A stretch of DNA of 64,000 nucleotides, taken from the NCBI RefSeq assembly GCF_036324505.1, contig NC_086367.1:25200001-25264000 (forward strand). The letters are read 5' to 3'. The stretch's first letter is position 1. Every line of letters begins with the position of its first letter. The notes under the pieces were generated by a model, which saw only the letters and a program-made list of their open reading frames with translations, was not told where the DNA came from and did no database searches. Source of the stretch: Eleginops maclovinus (Eukaryota > Chordata > Actinopteri > Perciformes > Eleginopidae). A program made the translations under genes and the position numbers. This document shows, piece after piece, positions 28,998 through 41,203 of the stretch.

Positions 28998-31900
28998 TAC
29001 TTTCTACTCCTGTATCCTTCCACACACACACACAGACTACTTTCTACTCCTGTATCCTTCCACACACACACACAGACTACTCTCTACTCCTGTATCCTTC
29101 CACACACACACAGACTACTTTCTACTGCTGTATCCTTCCACACACACAGACTACTTTCTACTCCTGTATCCTTCCACACACACACAGACTACTTTCTACT
29201 GCTGTATCCTTCCACACACACAGACTACTTTCTACTCCGGTATCCTTCCACACACACACACAGACTACTTTCTACTCCTGTATCCTTCCACACACACACA
29301 GACTACTTTCTACTCCTGTATCCTTCCACACACAGACTACTTTCTACTCCTGTATCCTTCCACACACACACAGACTACTTTCTACTGCTGTATCCTTCCA
29401 CACACACAGACTACTTTCTACTCCGGTATCCTTCCACACACACACACAGACTACTTTCTACTCCTGTATCCTTCCACACACACACTTTCTACTCCTGTAT
29501 CCTTCCACACACACACACTTTCTACTCCTGTATCCTTCCACACACAGACTACTTTCTACTCCTGTCGCCTTCCACACACACACACAGACTACTTTCTACT
29601 CCTGTATCCTTCCACACACACACACAGACTACTTTCTACTCCTGTATCCTTCCACACACACACACAGACTACTTTCTACTCCTGTATCCTTCCACACACA
29701 CAGACTACTTTCTACTCCTGTATCCTTCCACACACACAGACTACTTTCTACTCCTGTATCCTTCCACACACACACACACAGACTACTTTCTACTCCTGTA
29801 TCCTTCCACACACACACACAGACTACTTTCTACTCCTGTATCCTTCCACACACACACAGACTACTTTCTACTCCTGTATCCTTCCACACAGACTACTTTC
29901 TACTCCTGTATCCTTCCACACACACACAGACTACTTTCTACTCCTGTATCCTTCCACACACACACAGACTACTTTCTACTCCTGTATCCTTCCACACACA
30001 CACTTTCTACTCCTGTATCCTTCCACACACACACACAGACTACTTTCTACTCCTGTAGCCTTCCACACACACACACACAGACTACTTTCTACTCCTGTAT
30101 CCTTCCACACACAGACTACTTTCTACTCCTGTATCCTTCCACACACACACACAGACTACTTTCTACTCCTGTATCCTTCCACACACACACAGACTACTTT
30201 CTACTCCTGTATCCTTCCACACACACAGACTACTTTCTACTCCTGTATCCTTCCACACACACACTCTTTCTACTCCTGTATCCTTCCACACACACACACA
30301 GACTACTTTCTACTCCTGTAGCCTTCCACACACACACAGACTACTTTCTACTCCTGTATCCTTCCACACACACACAGACTACTTTCTACTCCTGTATCCT
30401 TCCACACACACAGACTACTTTCTACTCCTGTATCCTTCCACACACACACTTTCTACTCCTGTATCCTTCCACACACACACTTTCTACTCCTGTATCCTTC
30501 CACACACACACTTTCTACTCCTGTATCCTTCCACACACACAGACTACTTTCTACTCCTGTATCCTTCCACACACAGACTACTTTCTACTCCTGTATCCTT
30601 CCACACACACACTTTCTACTCCTGTATCCTTCCACACACATACTTTCTACTCCTGTATCCTTCCACACACATACTTTCTACTCCTGTATCCTTCCACACA
30701 CACACACACAGACTACTTTCTACTCCTGTATCCTTCCACACACACACAGACTACTTTCTACTCCTGTATCCTTCCACCCCTCTCTGTTGCTCGCTCTCGT
30801 CTCATAAGGCGTAAAGTTAGTTTGAATAGTGCAACTTTATTGATGTTGTGTGATGTTCCCCAAGACGCTGGACCAGCTGCCGCTCACCAACCCGGAGCAT
30901 TTCGGCACGCCGGTTATCGGGAAGAAGAAGAACCGTGGCGGGCGACGCTCCTCTCAGGCTGTGTGAGTGTCAACAAACTTTATTTAAACCAGAGTACGAA
31001 ACGCTGAGCTGCTACCAAAAGGTTCTGAGCGGAGACCCGCTCCTGATTACCTGGGGACTGACTGTCCCTCTGTCTCCTTTTCAGGGCCGATGAGGAGAAC
31101 TCTTCGTCCTCCAGTGAGGATGAGGAGGACAACCGCAGGAGACTGAATGACGAGCTGCTGGGGAAGATCTGCAGCATCGAGAGTGAGGAGGAGCCCAGCA
31201 GCTGGTACCTGGCTCTGGTAAACACTCACACACTCGCATGCACACACATGCACTCTCAGACACACACACACTCAGACACACTCTCACTGTGTGTGTGCGC
31301 AGGTGGTGTCTCCCAGCTGTAACGATGAGCTGCAGGTGAAGAAGGATCAGTGTCTGGTCCGGAGCTTCAGTGACGCCAAGTTGTAAGTTCATTTTCACCT
31401 GCTTCCTGTCTCACTTCTTTCCTGTCTCACCTGTCTCACCTCTTTCCTGTCTCACCTGCTTCCTGTCTCACTTCTTTCCTGTCTCACCTCTTTCCTGTCT
31501 CACCTGTCTCACCTCTTTCCTGTCTCACCTGTCTCCTGTCTTCCTGCAGCTTCACGGTGGCGAGGAGACACGTCCACACCTTCACCTCGGTCGGCGCCAC
31601 CAGGTCTGAGTTCTCCAGCAGGAGAGGTAAGAGACACTACATCTCCCACAATGCACCAGTGTTCTGCAGATGATTGTTACAGCAGAGCATCGAGGGGGCG
31701 GGGCTCAGAATGAGAAGCCGCAGGTGTGGAGACGTTATTGAAGGATGTGTCCACCTGATGATTGGACAGTCTGACTCGGTCCCTGTGCTACAGGCTTCGA
31801 GGCGGCGCAGGTGTTCCTGAGGTCAGGGGAAGTCCCTGAGCTGTGGAAGATGGACATGAGTCAGATCCTGGACTCGTCCTCCAGCGATGAGGAGAAGGAG

Positions 31901-34900
31901 AGCGATGAAGACCAGGAAGAGGATGAGGAGAAGAAGAAGAAGCACATAAAGGAGGAGGTGAGGGGGGGTCAAACGGTCTCAGATCCATGTTTTTATCTGA
32001 AACAAACTATGCAGGTCCTGAGTCAGGGTCTCTGACCGGAGCACGGGTCTGATGCTAAGCTGTCTCCTCCTGTGTGTCACCCTGTGTGTCCCCCTGTGTG
32101 TGTCCCTGTCTTCCCCCTCTGTGTCTGTCCCCCTGTGTGTCCCCCTGTGTGTCCCCCTGTGTGTCCCCCTGTGTGTGTCCCTGTCTTTCCCCCTCTGTGT
32201 CTGTCCCCCTGTGTGTGTCCCTGTCTTTCCCCCTCTGTGTCTGTCCCCCTGTGTGTGTCCCTGTCTTTCCCCCTCTGTGTCTGTCCCCCTGTGTGTGTCC
32301 CTGTCTTTCCCCCTCTGTGTCTGTCCCCCTGTGTGTGTCCCTGTGTGTCTGCAGCCGGAGGAGGAGCTGGACCCAGAGGAGAGGGACCTGTTTCTGCAGC
32401 AGCTCTACAAGTTCATGGAGGACCGAGGTGAGACTGGGGTCCCATCAGAGTCTCTACAGAGAGAGAAGCTGGATCAGGGTCGGGGGGGGGGGGGTCCTCT
32501 ATGGGTCTCAAATGTCTGTCTGTCTTTCTGTTCTCAGGGACCCCCATCAACAAGCCTCCAGTTCTGGGCTACAAAGACCTGAACCTCTTCAAGCTCTTCA
32601 GACTGGTCTACCTGCAGGGGGGCTGCCACAAGGTGAGTTCCCCTGTCATGTGACCCATAGCTCTGTACTTTGGTGTCCTGTCAGCTGTGTGACCCACTGA
32701 TGTCACTTCCTGTCTCACAGATAGAGTCTGGGACGGTGTGGAAGCAGGTGTACGTGGATCTGGGGATCCCTGTCCTGAACTCTGCCGCCTCTTACAACGT
32801 GAAGACGGCCTACAGGAAGTAAGAGCTCCATTAACCCAGCAGCCCCCGCTGGGTCTCCCAGCAGCCCCTGCTCTGTTAACTCTCTCCTCTCCTTCTCCTC
32901 TCCTCCTCCTCTTCTCTTCGCTTCCTCTCCTCCTCCTCTTCTCTTCGCTTCCTCTCCTCCTCCTCTTCGCTTCCTCCCCTCCTTTCTCCTCTCCTCTCCT
33001 CCCCTCCTTTCTCCTCTCCTCTCCTCCCCTCCTTTCTCCTCTCCTCTCCTCCCCTCCCCTCCTTTCTCCTCTCTTCTCCTTTCTCCTCCACTCCTCTATC
33101 CTCCTTTCTCCTCTCCTCCTCCTCTTCGCCTCCTTTCCTTTTCTCATCTTCTCCTCCTCCTCTCCTCTTCGCCTCCTTTCCTTTTCTCATCCTCTCCCCC
33201 TCCTCTCCTCTTTGCCTCCTTTCCTCTTCTCTCCTCCTCTTCTCCTCACTCCTCCTTTCTCCTCTGTCCTCCTCTCCTCCTTTCTCCTCTGTCCTCCTCT
33301 CCTCCTCTTCTCCTCTCCGCCTCCTTTCCACTTCTCCTCCTTTCCTTTCTCCTCTCTCCTCCTCTTCTCCTGTCCTCCTCTTCGCTTCCTTTCCACTTCT
33401 CTTCCGCTCCTCTCTCCTCCAATTCTCCTCCTCTCCCCTCCTCCTCAGGTACCTGTATGGGTTTGAGGAGTACTGCCGCTCCGCCTCCATCAGCTTCAGG
33501 ACCATCCACCACAACAACCCCCGTCACCCCCCCTCCCCGGCCAATCAGAAGCCAGCTGGTCTGAAGCCTAAAGCGTCTCCAAAGGAAGAGGCGGGGCCCG
33601 AAGAGGAGGGGGAGGAGTCAGAGAGCGAGAAGGACGAAGTAAAGGAGATGCAGACCTCACCCAGGGTGAGACAGGAGACCCCCCCCCCCCCCAATATGTT
33701 TTATAATCAGTGCTTTCTTAATTATTCATCATTTATATTCTGTGTGTGTTTGTGTGTGTGTGTGTAGGGGAGGAGGAGGTGTGTGGAGAGCCATCTGAAG
33801 CCAGATAGAGGCTCTCCCTTCAGACCAGGTCAATGTCCAGGAACAGAGCACAGTGAGGAACTGAGGAGACGCAGCAACAGGAGGATGGACGATGAGGAGG
33901 ACGATGAGGAGGATGATGATGAAGAGGAGGACGAGGAGAGGAGGAGAGAAGGGTGAGAAGAATCGAACACATGGAGGATCAGTCTTCTCTAGATCACACA
34001 CACAGATACTGAGATACTGAGGGGGGGTGTGTGTGTGTTCAGTGCGGAGGAGGAGGAGGACGGAGACTCGGTGACAGGGACGAAGGTCAGGGTGAAGTAT
34101 GGCAGAGGGAAGACTCAGAAGATCTACGAGGCGCACATCAAGAAGACAGACAACGACAACGGGGAGCAGTTCTTCCTCGTGCATTACTTCGGCTGGAACG
34201 TCAGGTGAGGCGGGGGCTGGTGGGGCGGGGCTCCTATGGTCTCTCTATCCACTGTTCCTTGACCTCTGTGTGAAACGTCCCGGGGTTAAGGAACAGTGGA
34301 CAGGAGAACTCAACAGGACTGAGGAACAGAGGCTGCTTTGAGAACCCGACTGAGCGACACTATCCACGTATTGATGATGAAGGCCGTCATTAATGAGCTC
34401 CTCTAAAGCTAGAGAGCCTCTCCTCTGCACCGTGCTCTGATGGTGCTGTTTCTGCTTTATGAGCCAGGACAGCAGAGAGACAGATACCCTGCATGACAAA
34501 GCCCCCCCCCCCCTCCGGCCTCACGTATTAACTCACATGAATCCAATAGGTATGATTATATGACATATTTATAATAAATACAAATGAGTTATAATAAACT
34601 AGTGATGCCTTCAGCTATCACTTTGGATATCACAGTTCAACATGTAGTAAAGGCTTCAGAAACCCCACACAGCTCAGAGACTCTATTGGATCCTTTCAGT
34701 AAAAGTACCGTTCATATTTCCCCTTGTGATGAATCCAGAGCTGAACGTTCAGAACCAAGTTACGGTATCAGTTTTAAACTGCTTCATCAGCACCGTAACT
34801 TTCATCGGCTGTTTCCGTCAACGGCCGGATGCTGTGTCATGGCAAATGTTGCGGCCGCAAGGCATTGTGGGACAGCATGTTCTCCTTTCCTCTCCTAAAG

Positions 34901-37900
34901 GAAGGTCCAGTGTTTCCTACAGGAGGCTGTAAAGGAAGCTTCAGAGCTCCTTTCCTATCATCTAGAGCAGGGGTGTTCAACTCAAATTCAACCAGGTCCA
35001 GTTAGAGGAAATGTCCTCAAGCAAAGGTCCGGAACCAACAAGTGGTTCTGAATGAGTGTGATATACATCAGCTGAGACAGCTGTATCAACGTCTGCATGC
35101 AATCAACAACTGACTGTCATCAAACAAACAAAGGACAACAACAACAACAACAACATGTCCCTGGAGCTACAGAACCAGAACCACACTGTAGATATGCTAG
35201 TGTTCCACTCGGGCTCAGAACCACACTGTAGATATGTTAGTGTTCCACTCGGGCTCAGAACCACACTGTAGATATGTTAGTGTTCCACTCGGGCTCAGAA
35301 CCACACTGTAGATACCACACTGTAGATATGTTAGTGTTCCACTCGGGCTCAGAACCACACTGTAGATATGTTAGTGTTCCACTCGGGCTCAGAACCACAC
35401 TGTAGATATGTTAGTGTTCCACTCGGGCTGCGTTTAGAATCAGAGAGAGATCAGTGCGAGACATCTGAACAGTTATTGAACCATCAGAGGCATCAGAGGC
35501 ATCAGAGCCATCAGAACCAGCAGAACCATCAGAACCTCTGAACAGCTTAAGGTCTGTCTTTCTGTCCCTCTGATGTTCCTCTCCCTCTCTGTCTGTGGGT
35601 CAGAGCACTGAGCTCCAGTCTGTCCCCACCATTTCTCATCGGGGCTGAAATGGTGTCAGGACCATTCTCACATGAGGGGGAGCTCATTGGTGCTCCACCC
35701 TCGCCTCCTCTCTCGGTCTCCCGCTAACTCGTCTCTCCCCTCACTCCTCTCTGTCTTCTCTCTCTGTCTCCCGCTAACTTGTCTCTCCCCTCACTCTTCT
35801 CTCCACCTTCTCTCTTGGTCTCCCGCTAACTCGTCTCTCCCCTCACTCTTCTCTGTCTTCTCTCTCTGTCTCCCGCTAACTCGTCTCTCCCCTCACTTTT
35901 CGCTCTGTCTTCTCTCTCTGTCTCCCGCTAACTCGTCTCTCCCCTCACTCTTCTCTCCACCTTCTCTCTTGGTCTCCTGCTAACTCGTCTCTCCCCTCAC
36001 TTTTCTCTCTGTCTTCTCTCTCTGTCTCCCGCTAACTCGTCTCTCCCCTCACTCTTCTCTCCACCTTCTCTCTTGGTCTCCTGCTAACTCGTCTCTCCCC
36101 TCACTTTTCTCTCTGTCTTCTCTCTCTGTCTCCCGCTAACTCGTCTCTCCCCTCACTCTTCTCTCCACCTTCTCTCTTGGTCTCCTGCTAACTCGTCTCT
36201 CCCCTCACTTTTCTCTCTGTCTTCTCTCTCTGTCTCCTGCTAACTCGTCTCTCCCCTCACTTTTCTCTCTGTCTTCTCTCTCTGTCTCCCGCTAACTCGT
36301 CTCTCCCCTCACTCTTCTCTCCACCTTCTCTCTTGGTCTCCCGCTAACTCGTCTCTCCCCCCCACTGAGGGACTCCCGGATCATTTCACTCCGTTAGAAC
36401 CTTCCTAAGCTAAACTGACTATTCAACCGTACCCCAGGTGTTTTCAGAGGCGGGGCCTAACTGCTGTTTCCTCAGGTACGATGAGTGGGTGAAGGCGGAC
36501 CGGATCATCTGGCCGGTGGAGAAAGGCACAAAGAAGAGGAGAAGGAAGAAGGTGAAGGTGAGCTCCTTTTGTGTCACTTCCTCTGACATCACTTCCTACA
36601 GAGTCTGTCTGACACTGTCTAACCTCCCCCACCCCCTGCAGAACAAAGACGATGCAGACCGAGACGAAGAGAAGCCCCCCTCCCTGCCTCCAGGTCTGAA
36701 GCCTGGAGCGAGGAGGGGTCGTCCTCAGACCAGGACCCCGCCCACCGCCGGACGCAGCGTCTCCAACACCCCCAGCAGTGAGGGCCGCTCCAACGGAAGG
36801 AGGACGGAGACCCCCGCCAGCCTGAACGGAGAGAGTAAGATTGGAGTACCCCAGACACATCTTGTATTATATATGTCCAGCAGTCCACAGTGTGTTCTCA
36901 TCCTGCAGACACCCCCCGCAGGAGAACCAGGAGAACTTCAGGGATATACGACTCGGACAGAGCGTCCAACGGTGAGACCACTTCCTGTGTGCTAAGCTAT
37001 GTAGCTGTTGCTAAATGCTAAACATGCTCATGTGTGACGGCTGAGATTTTAGTGCTGATGCTAATGACTCCACATATATCACCTGTCTCTCTGCAGAGGA
37101 TTCTGGGAACTCCTCAGAGGACAGCGACTCAGAAGACCCGTCTGACAAGAAGCCGACTCCATGGAGACGGAGGCCTGAAGCCCCACCCTGCCCCGAGGAA
37201 GAGGAGGGGAGGGGAGAAGAAGAACAAGAGGAAGAGGAAGAAGGAGGAAGGGAGAGAGAGGTCGCTGATGCCACGTCGGCCGCTATCGATGCTAACAATG
37301 CTAATAAGGCTAATGACGCTGTGGTGACACCTCCGCGTCCCAGCATGCAGCAGGAGAAACCTGACAGCCTATCAGAGAGGGAGGACCAGGAGGAGGCGGG
37401 ACGTCAGGAGGAGGCAGTGGAGGCGGCCATGATGCTGGTCCACCTGGAGGAGGAGAAACTGAGGAGTCCTGAGAGAGACCCGGAGACTCCTCCCCCTCAG
37501 GAGGGGAGGAACCCAGTCTGCAGGACGCCTCCTCCCCTGGCTATCAAGACACCTCCCCTCCTCTCCATTAAGACACTCTCCCCCCCCCCCCTCAAACATG
37601 ACACTTCCTACACAAGCCAATATAACTCCCACAGCTCCTGATATCACAACGTCTCCTCCTCCCCCCGTTAAAACTCCTCCTATCACGACAAATAAGACAC
37701 CTCCACCTTCAATTAATGCTCCTACTCCCACGTCAATTCAGACACCTCCTCTCACAATTAATACTCCTCCCTCACCTGTTATCAAGTCAGCTCCTGAGGA
37801 GCAGCTGCCAACCCCCCTGTCCCCCGTAGAGGAGCCGCTCTCCCCCTCTAGGCCCAAAAGCCGTCGGGCTCTCCTCTCTGAAACTCCTCCCAGACTCTCT

Positions 37901-40086
37901 TTCAGCTCCTCACCTGTGGGGTCTCCCCCCCGCGGTGGTCTCAAGCATCAGGAAGAACCCATGGTGGTGCTGCACTTCCTCCCCTCACAGCGCCTCCCCC
38001 CTGACTCCCCCACCTCCGACACTGACTCTGCCTCTGAGGAGGAGGAGGAGGAGGAGGAGGGCGAGGAGAGGAGCTCCCCCCAGAAGCGTAAGGCGGGGGA
38101 GCAGCGCGGGGGAGACAAGAAGCTCCGCCCTGACAGGACCATCTCCTCTCCCAAACCCCTCCCCTCCCCACTGAAAGAGGAAGCTCCTCCACCTTCTTCC
38201 CCCCCCGTGGAGGAGCTGGGTCCGGAGGCTCTGCTCTGCCACGAAGTGGACCTAGATGACCCAGAGGAGAGAGAGAAACCTGAGCACCTCCTGCTGATGA
38301 TGAGGGAATCAGCTCCTCCTATCCTCCTCCCCCAGCCCCAGAGCCTGCCCTTCCCCCCTGAGGAGATCCCCCCTACCAGGACCACCGGGGCAGAGGAGAG
38401 AGAAGCAGCCAGGGGGGAGCAGGAGGGAGACTCCTCCCCCACTTCCTCATCCACCTCCCTGCTCTCCCTGCAGGAGCACAAAGACAGAGGTGAGGCTATA
38501 AAGAGTGACTGTGTGGCACTGTTTACACATCATGCTGGCACTTTTTACACCTCCTACTCAATGTGTGTCACTGTTTACACATCATACTGGAACTGTTTAC
38601 ACCTCCTTCTCAACATGTGGCACTGTTTACACATCATACTGGAACTGTTTACACCCCCTACTCATCATGTGGCACTGTTTACACCTCATACACAACGTGT
38701 GGCACTGTTTACACTCATACTGGCACTGTTTACACCTCCTTCTCAACATGTGGCACTGTTTACACATCATACTAGAACTGTTTACACCTCATACTCAACG
38801 TGTGGCACTGTTTACACCTCATACCCAACGTGTGGCACTGTTTACACCTCATACCCAACGTGTGGCACTGTTTACACCTGGTACTGGCACTGTTAACACC
38901 TCATACACAACGTGTTTATACATTGTTTACCTGTATAGTAACCAGTTTACCTGTGACCTCTGAACTCAGGGCAGAAAAGAGTGATGGATAGCCACCTGAG
39001 TCCGACGGCCAAGAAGCAGAAGCGCAGCCAGAAACGCCTCAGCACACCTGGGAAGAACGGAGCAGGTGAGGGGAGGGGAGGGGGGGGCGGCCATGTGGGA
39101 AACACTGAAACACTTTAGAAAAACCTGTGAAAATCAGCTGGTCAGATTTTGGTCACTTTGTGATGTCACTGTTTGATCACCTGGATCTCCTCCTAGAGCA
39201 CCATTTTGTTTCTATTAACCAATCAGCTCTCAGAGGGGCGTGGCCAGCAGCAGCTCATTAGCATTTAAAGCTACAGACACAGAATCAGCTCTTTAGGAAC
39301 CGGGCTGAAACACAGGGGGTTATGGGATGCTGCAATGATCTGTTTGGTGTTTCAGCCAATCAGAGACAGACTCTGGATATATCTGAGACCCGGAATATAG
39401 TGATGAAGAAGAGGGGAGCTTTAAAACCTCTTGTCCTGTGATTACTGCAGCCCTCACACAATGTGTGTGTAAGAGTGTCTCGTCTCTAAGGGTGTCCATC
39501 CAGTGTCTTCTGCCGAGTGGAAATGGTCTAATGTGTACCTGTGTCCCCCCCCAGGTCAGAGCAGTGACAGTGAGGATCTGTCCCAGAAATCTCGCTGCCT
39601 CTCGTCTCCGTCTCAGAGGAAAGACAAACACACCTTCTCTCCTCAGAGGACGTACAAGTGGACCTTCCAGATCGGTACGTGGTGTTCCCCGGTGTGTTTG
39701 CCCCTGGTGTGTGTCTGTGCCCCCCCCGGTGTGTGTACTTATGTACTCCCTGTCTCCAGACGAGCTGGAGAGTCTGTCCAGCAGCGAGCGGATCTCCTTC
39801 CTGCAGGAGAAGCTGCAGGACATCAGGAAGTACTACCTGACCCTGAAATCGGAGGTGGCCTCCATCGACCGGCGCAGGAAGAGGCTCAAGAAGAAGGAGC
39901 GTGAAGGTAGGAGCGGGCACTTCCTGTTTACACTTTGTGTAACCAGTAGTAACAGTAAACAATAATATTGTTTATTCCTCAGTGTCCAACACCACGGCCT
40001 CCACCTCCTCTGGTTCTTCGGACGCTGCCATGTCTCCGTCCTCGGCGTCGCCGACACAGAACACGGTCGCGGTGGAGTGCAGGTGA
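21167..40086 (+). CDS. arid4a: AT-rich interactive domain protein 4A (Rb-binding protein 1)
   Basis: Coding exons: 21167-21172, 26056-26166, 26460-26525, 26612-26702, 27252-27331, 30865-30962, 31085-31217, 31303-31382, 31550-31626, 31794-31957, 32355-32427, 32538-32632, 32721-32818, 33449-33665, 33768-33952, 34043-34204, 36476-36557, 36642-36834, 36909-36971, 37097-38489, 38970-39065, 39555-39674, 39760-39906 and 39983-40086. Phases agree throughout except for one extra base in exon 20; without it the product is about 1,310 residues (human about 1,257). ARID4A recruits Rb and Sin3/HDAC repression to chromatin. Domains in order: Tudor ([40 protein letters not shown]), RBB1NT/PWWP-like region, ARID ([32 protein letters not shown]), chromo barrel ([40 protein letters not shown]), the LxCxE motif LLCHE at 38231-38245, and a conserved C-terminal coiled region ending NTVAVECR. 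Synteny with timm9 and talpid3 favours arid4a over arid4b. Confidence 0.96.
21300..25245 (+). repeat. 17-bp minisatellite filling arid4a intron 1
   Basis: About 230 units of roughly 17 bp, CACACCCAGCTCCATCA, with CGGCTCC, GAGCTCC, CAGCTCC and (CACA)n variants, plus CACACATCACACA interludes. The C/A-rich composition gives no stops in the frame of the arid4a ATG, so that frame stays open for 1,403 codons past the splice donor. Confidence 0.97.
25246..26055 (+). other. Remainder of arid4a intron 1
   Basis: Unique-looking intron sequence. It holds two CCCTAA units at about 25684 and a GT-rich tract (26017-26050) that takes the place of the pyrimidine tract before exon 2. No gene is seen. Confidence 0.7.
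27055..27251 (+). repeat. Intron-end module, copy D (arid4a intron 4)
   Basis: Shares with psma3 copies GAGCGCTGTGATTGGCTGTC, GGAGTGATGATGATGAGAA, GGTTTCGCTAAAAC, TGATATCATGTGATGTCACA, TTGGCTGTCTGACCAATC, TCACCTCCAGCTCATTATGG and GATGTAAAAGCATAACA. It then has (GT)n TCAG at the exon 5 acceptor. Three extra GCTGTGATTGGCT-like motifs lie just upstream (26950-27020). Confidence 0.92.
27336..30775 (+). repeat. About 33-bp minisatellite filling arid4a intron 5
   Basis: Roughly 100 units of GACTACTTTCTACTCCTGTA then TCCTTCC and a (CA)3-8 spacer of variable length, so the unit is 28-40 bp. Variants include CCGGTAT, CTGCTGT, GTAGCC and loss of GACTA. A pure (CA) stretch occurs at about 28962-28993. 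It reads open in more than one frame but encodes no real protein. Confidence 0.96.
31386..31540 (+). repeat. CCTGTCTCACCT tandem repeat, arid4a intron 8
   Basis: Short pyrimidine-rich tandem units (CACCTGTCTCACCTCTTTCC and variants) directly upstream of the exon 9 acceptor. Confidence 0.85.
32070..32350 (+). repeat. GTGTGTCCCCCT tandem repeat, arid4a intron 10
   Basis: Short GTGTGTCCCCCT units expand into a roughly 54-bp unit containing CCTGTCTTTCCCCCTCTGTG. It abuts the exon 11 acceptor. Confidence 0.9.
32880..33445 (+). repeat. Homopyrimidine tract of about 560 bp, arid4a intron 13
   Basis: Almost pure C/T sequence made of CTCCT/CTCTT and CTTTCTCCTCTCCTCTCCTC units, running into the exon 14 acceptor. 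Such tracts can form triplex (H-) DNA. Confidence 0.95.
34205..36475 (+). other. arid4a intron 16: hAT remnant and two minisatellites
   Basis: At 34973-35060, CAGGGGTGTTCAACTCAAAT followed by AGTTAGAGGAAATGTCC-like sequence resembles an end of a widespread hAT family. At 35190-35430 are about six units of roughly 40 bp (GTTCCACTCGGGCTCAGAAC plus CACACTGTAGATAT). At 35690-36360 is a pyrimidine-rich array with CTCCCGCTAACTCGTCTCTC in units of about 42-47 bp, alternating in a longer period. No gene is seen. Confidence 0.8.
37580..37591 (+). other. C12 homopolymer at apparent arid4a frameshift
   Basis: The upstream frame of exon 20 passes through this run and meets TGA at 37639-37641. The downstream frame that encodes [10 protein letters not shown] is offset by one base, and the phase of exon 20 fits its neighbours only if the run is one C shorter. 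It could be a real variant, or an indel in sequencing or assembly. Confidence 0.85.
38231..38245 (+). other. LxCxE Rb-binding motif of arid4a
   Basis: The codons CTG CTC TGC CAC GAA give LLCHE, followed by VDLDDPEE. Human ARID4A has [10 protein letters not shown] at the equivalent place, the classical pocket-protein docking motif. Confidence 0.88.
38500..38940 (+). repeat. Degenerate about 30-bp repeat in arid4a intron 20
   Basis: Units of GTGTGGCACTGTTTACACCT plus CATACNCAAC, with ACATCATACTGGAACTG variants; about 14 units. Confidence 0.9.
39066..39554 (+). other. arid4a intron 21 with dispersed repeat copy
   Basis: The part 39225-39420 has AAGCTACAGACACAGAATCA, TATGGGATGCTGCAATGATC and GATCTGTTTGGTGTTTC. 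A related copy is at 40990-41185 downstream of the gene. It is a small dispersed repeat of unknown class. Confidence 0.6.
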
Positions 40087-40246
40087 TGACACGCCCACAG
40101 GCCCACCCCCAACCACAGGCCCCGCCCCTCCACCACAGACTCCGCCTCCTCTGAGTGCATCATGGGAATAAACACCTGTGGACTGACCTCCTGTCTGAGA
40201 ACAGCCGTCTGCCCTGCCGCCACAGGAAGCGGTCTACCGATTTCAA

Positions 40247-40252
40247 AATAAA
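40247..40252 (+). terminator. arid4a proximal polyadenylation signal
   Basis: AATAAA 161 bp after the stop. A second AATAAA at 40896-40901 could give a longer 3' UTR of about 820 bp. Confidence 0.65.
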
Positions 40253-40895
40253 GCCACAGTTTATTTGCAGGGGGGGGGCGCACTAAGCAGCACAGCTCGT
40301 TATGCAGATGAGTTTCTTTGTTAACATTTTTTATGAAAAAAAAGTTTAGAAACTGATGTTCCTGACTTCCTGCTGTGAATGCTTTTATAACTCAGAGCTT
40401 TTATTTTGGTAAAAACTGAGACTTCCTGTCAGAGAAAATTAAATGTTTGTAGTTTTTTTGTGTTTGTGTAAAAAATCGTATTTATTCAGTTAAAGAAAAG
40501 GCGTCTGCAGCGTCGAGACTACGATTAAATAAACTAAAAGTAAAATGATTATGATTTAAAATCTCAGGAAGTCTAAATACAACTTGTTTCTAAAATTGAA
40601 ATTTCTCCTGAATATTAATTTGGTCAACTTGATTCTGAAGTTTTTTTTATTTTAGGAGATGTTTTAAATGCATTTAGTTAATGTTGACCCCCTGTGGTGT
40701 CTGTGGCGGACGGCCCCCCTGTTGTAAATAGCGCCTGCAGACCGCCCGTGTGCTGAAGGGTTTCTGTAAAGAATGATTTATAGTATTTTCTAAGAGACGC
40801 TGTTTGTCCTGTTCTGTCCTCCGTGTGGTTTTCTATGTGCTTTGTTAGGCTGTAAATACAGACTCACCGAGGACACCGGACAGCGCTCTGTTTCT

Positions 40896-40901
40896 AATAA
40901 A
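40896..40901 (+). terminator. arid4a distal polyadenylation signal
   Basis: AATAAA followed by GTTTTTAAAT. The sequence between the two signals has TGTAAATA Pumilio-like motifs and no ORF, consistent with a long 3' UTR. Confidence 0.5.
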
Positions 40902-40989
40902 GTTTTTAAATACGTCTCCACGAGTCTCAGCCTGCGTTCAGGGACAGGTTTAGTCGCTGACTGCAGGACTTCCACAGCTGGAGCAGCTT

Positions 40990-41185
40990 CAGCTAGTTAA
41001 TCTAAAGCTCCAGTCACAGAATCAGCACTTCAGGAATAAGCTGAAATAGAGGGGGATGAGGCATGCTACAATGGGGGATCTGTTTGGTATTTTGAGCAAA
41101 ACACTTCAGACAAGTTCTGTAGAGACATGGCCCTACACTATATTGTTGAAATATAGCATAATAGGCAACCTTTAAGACGTGATTA
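40990..41185. repeat. Dispersed repeat copy between arid4a and timm9
   Basis: Shares AAAGCTCCAGTCACAGAATC, GAGGCATGCTACAATG and GATCTGTTTGGTATTTTGA with the copy at 39225-39420. It ends with GTTGAAATATAGCATAATAG. Confidence 0.55.
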
Positions 41186-41197
41186 AATTACTATTTT

Positions 41198-41203
41198 TTA
41201 TTT
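41198..41203 (-). terminator. timm9 candidate polyadenylation signal
   Basis: AATAAA on the minus strand, 183 bp beyond the stop, within an A/T-rich stretch. Confidence 0.5.

Noticed and set aside
27227..31007. 943- and 881-codon ORFs ([12 protein letters not shown] type)
   Set aside because: Translation of the arid4a intron 5 minisatellite in different frames; open because the unit lacks stops.
32608..33527. Glu/Arg/Lys-rich minus-strand ORFs
   Set aside because: Antisense of the homopyrimidine tract in arid4a intron 13.
21167..40086. Assigning this gene to arid4b
   Set aside because: The protein is close to both, but [10 protein letters not shown], the C-terminal ending and linkage to psma3, timm9 and kiaa0586 fit arid4a.
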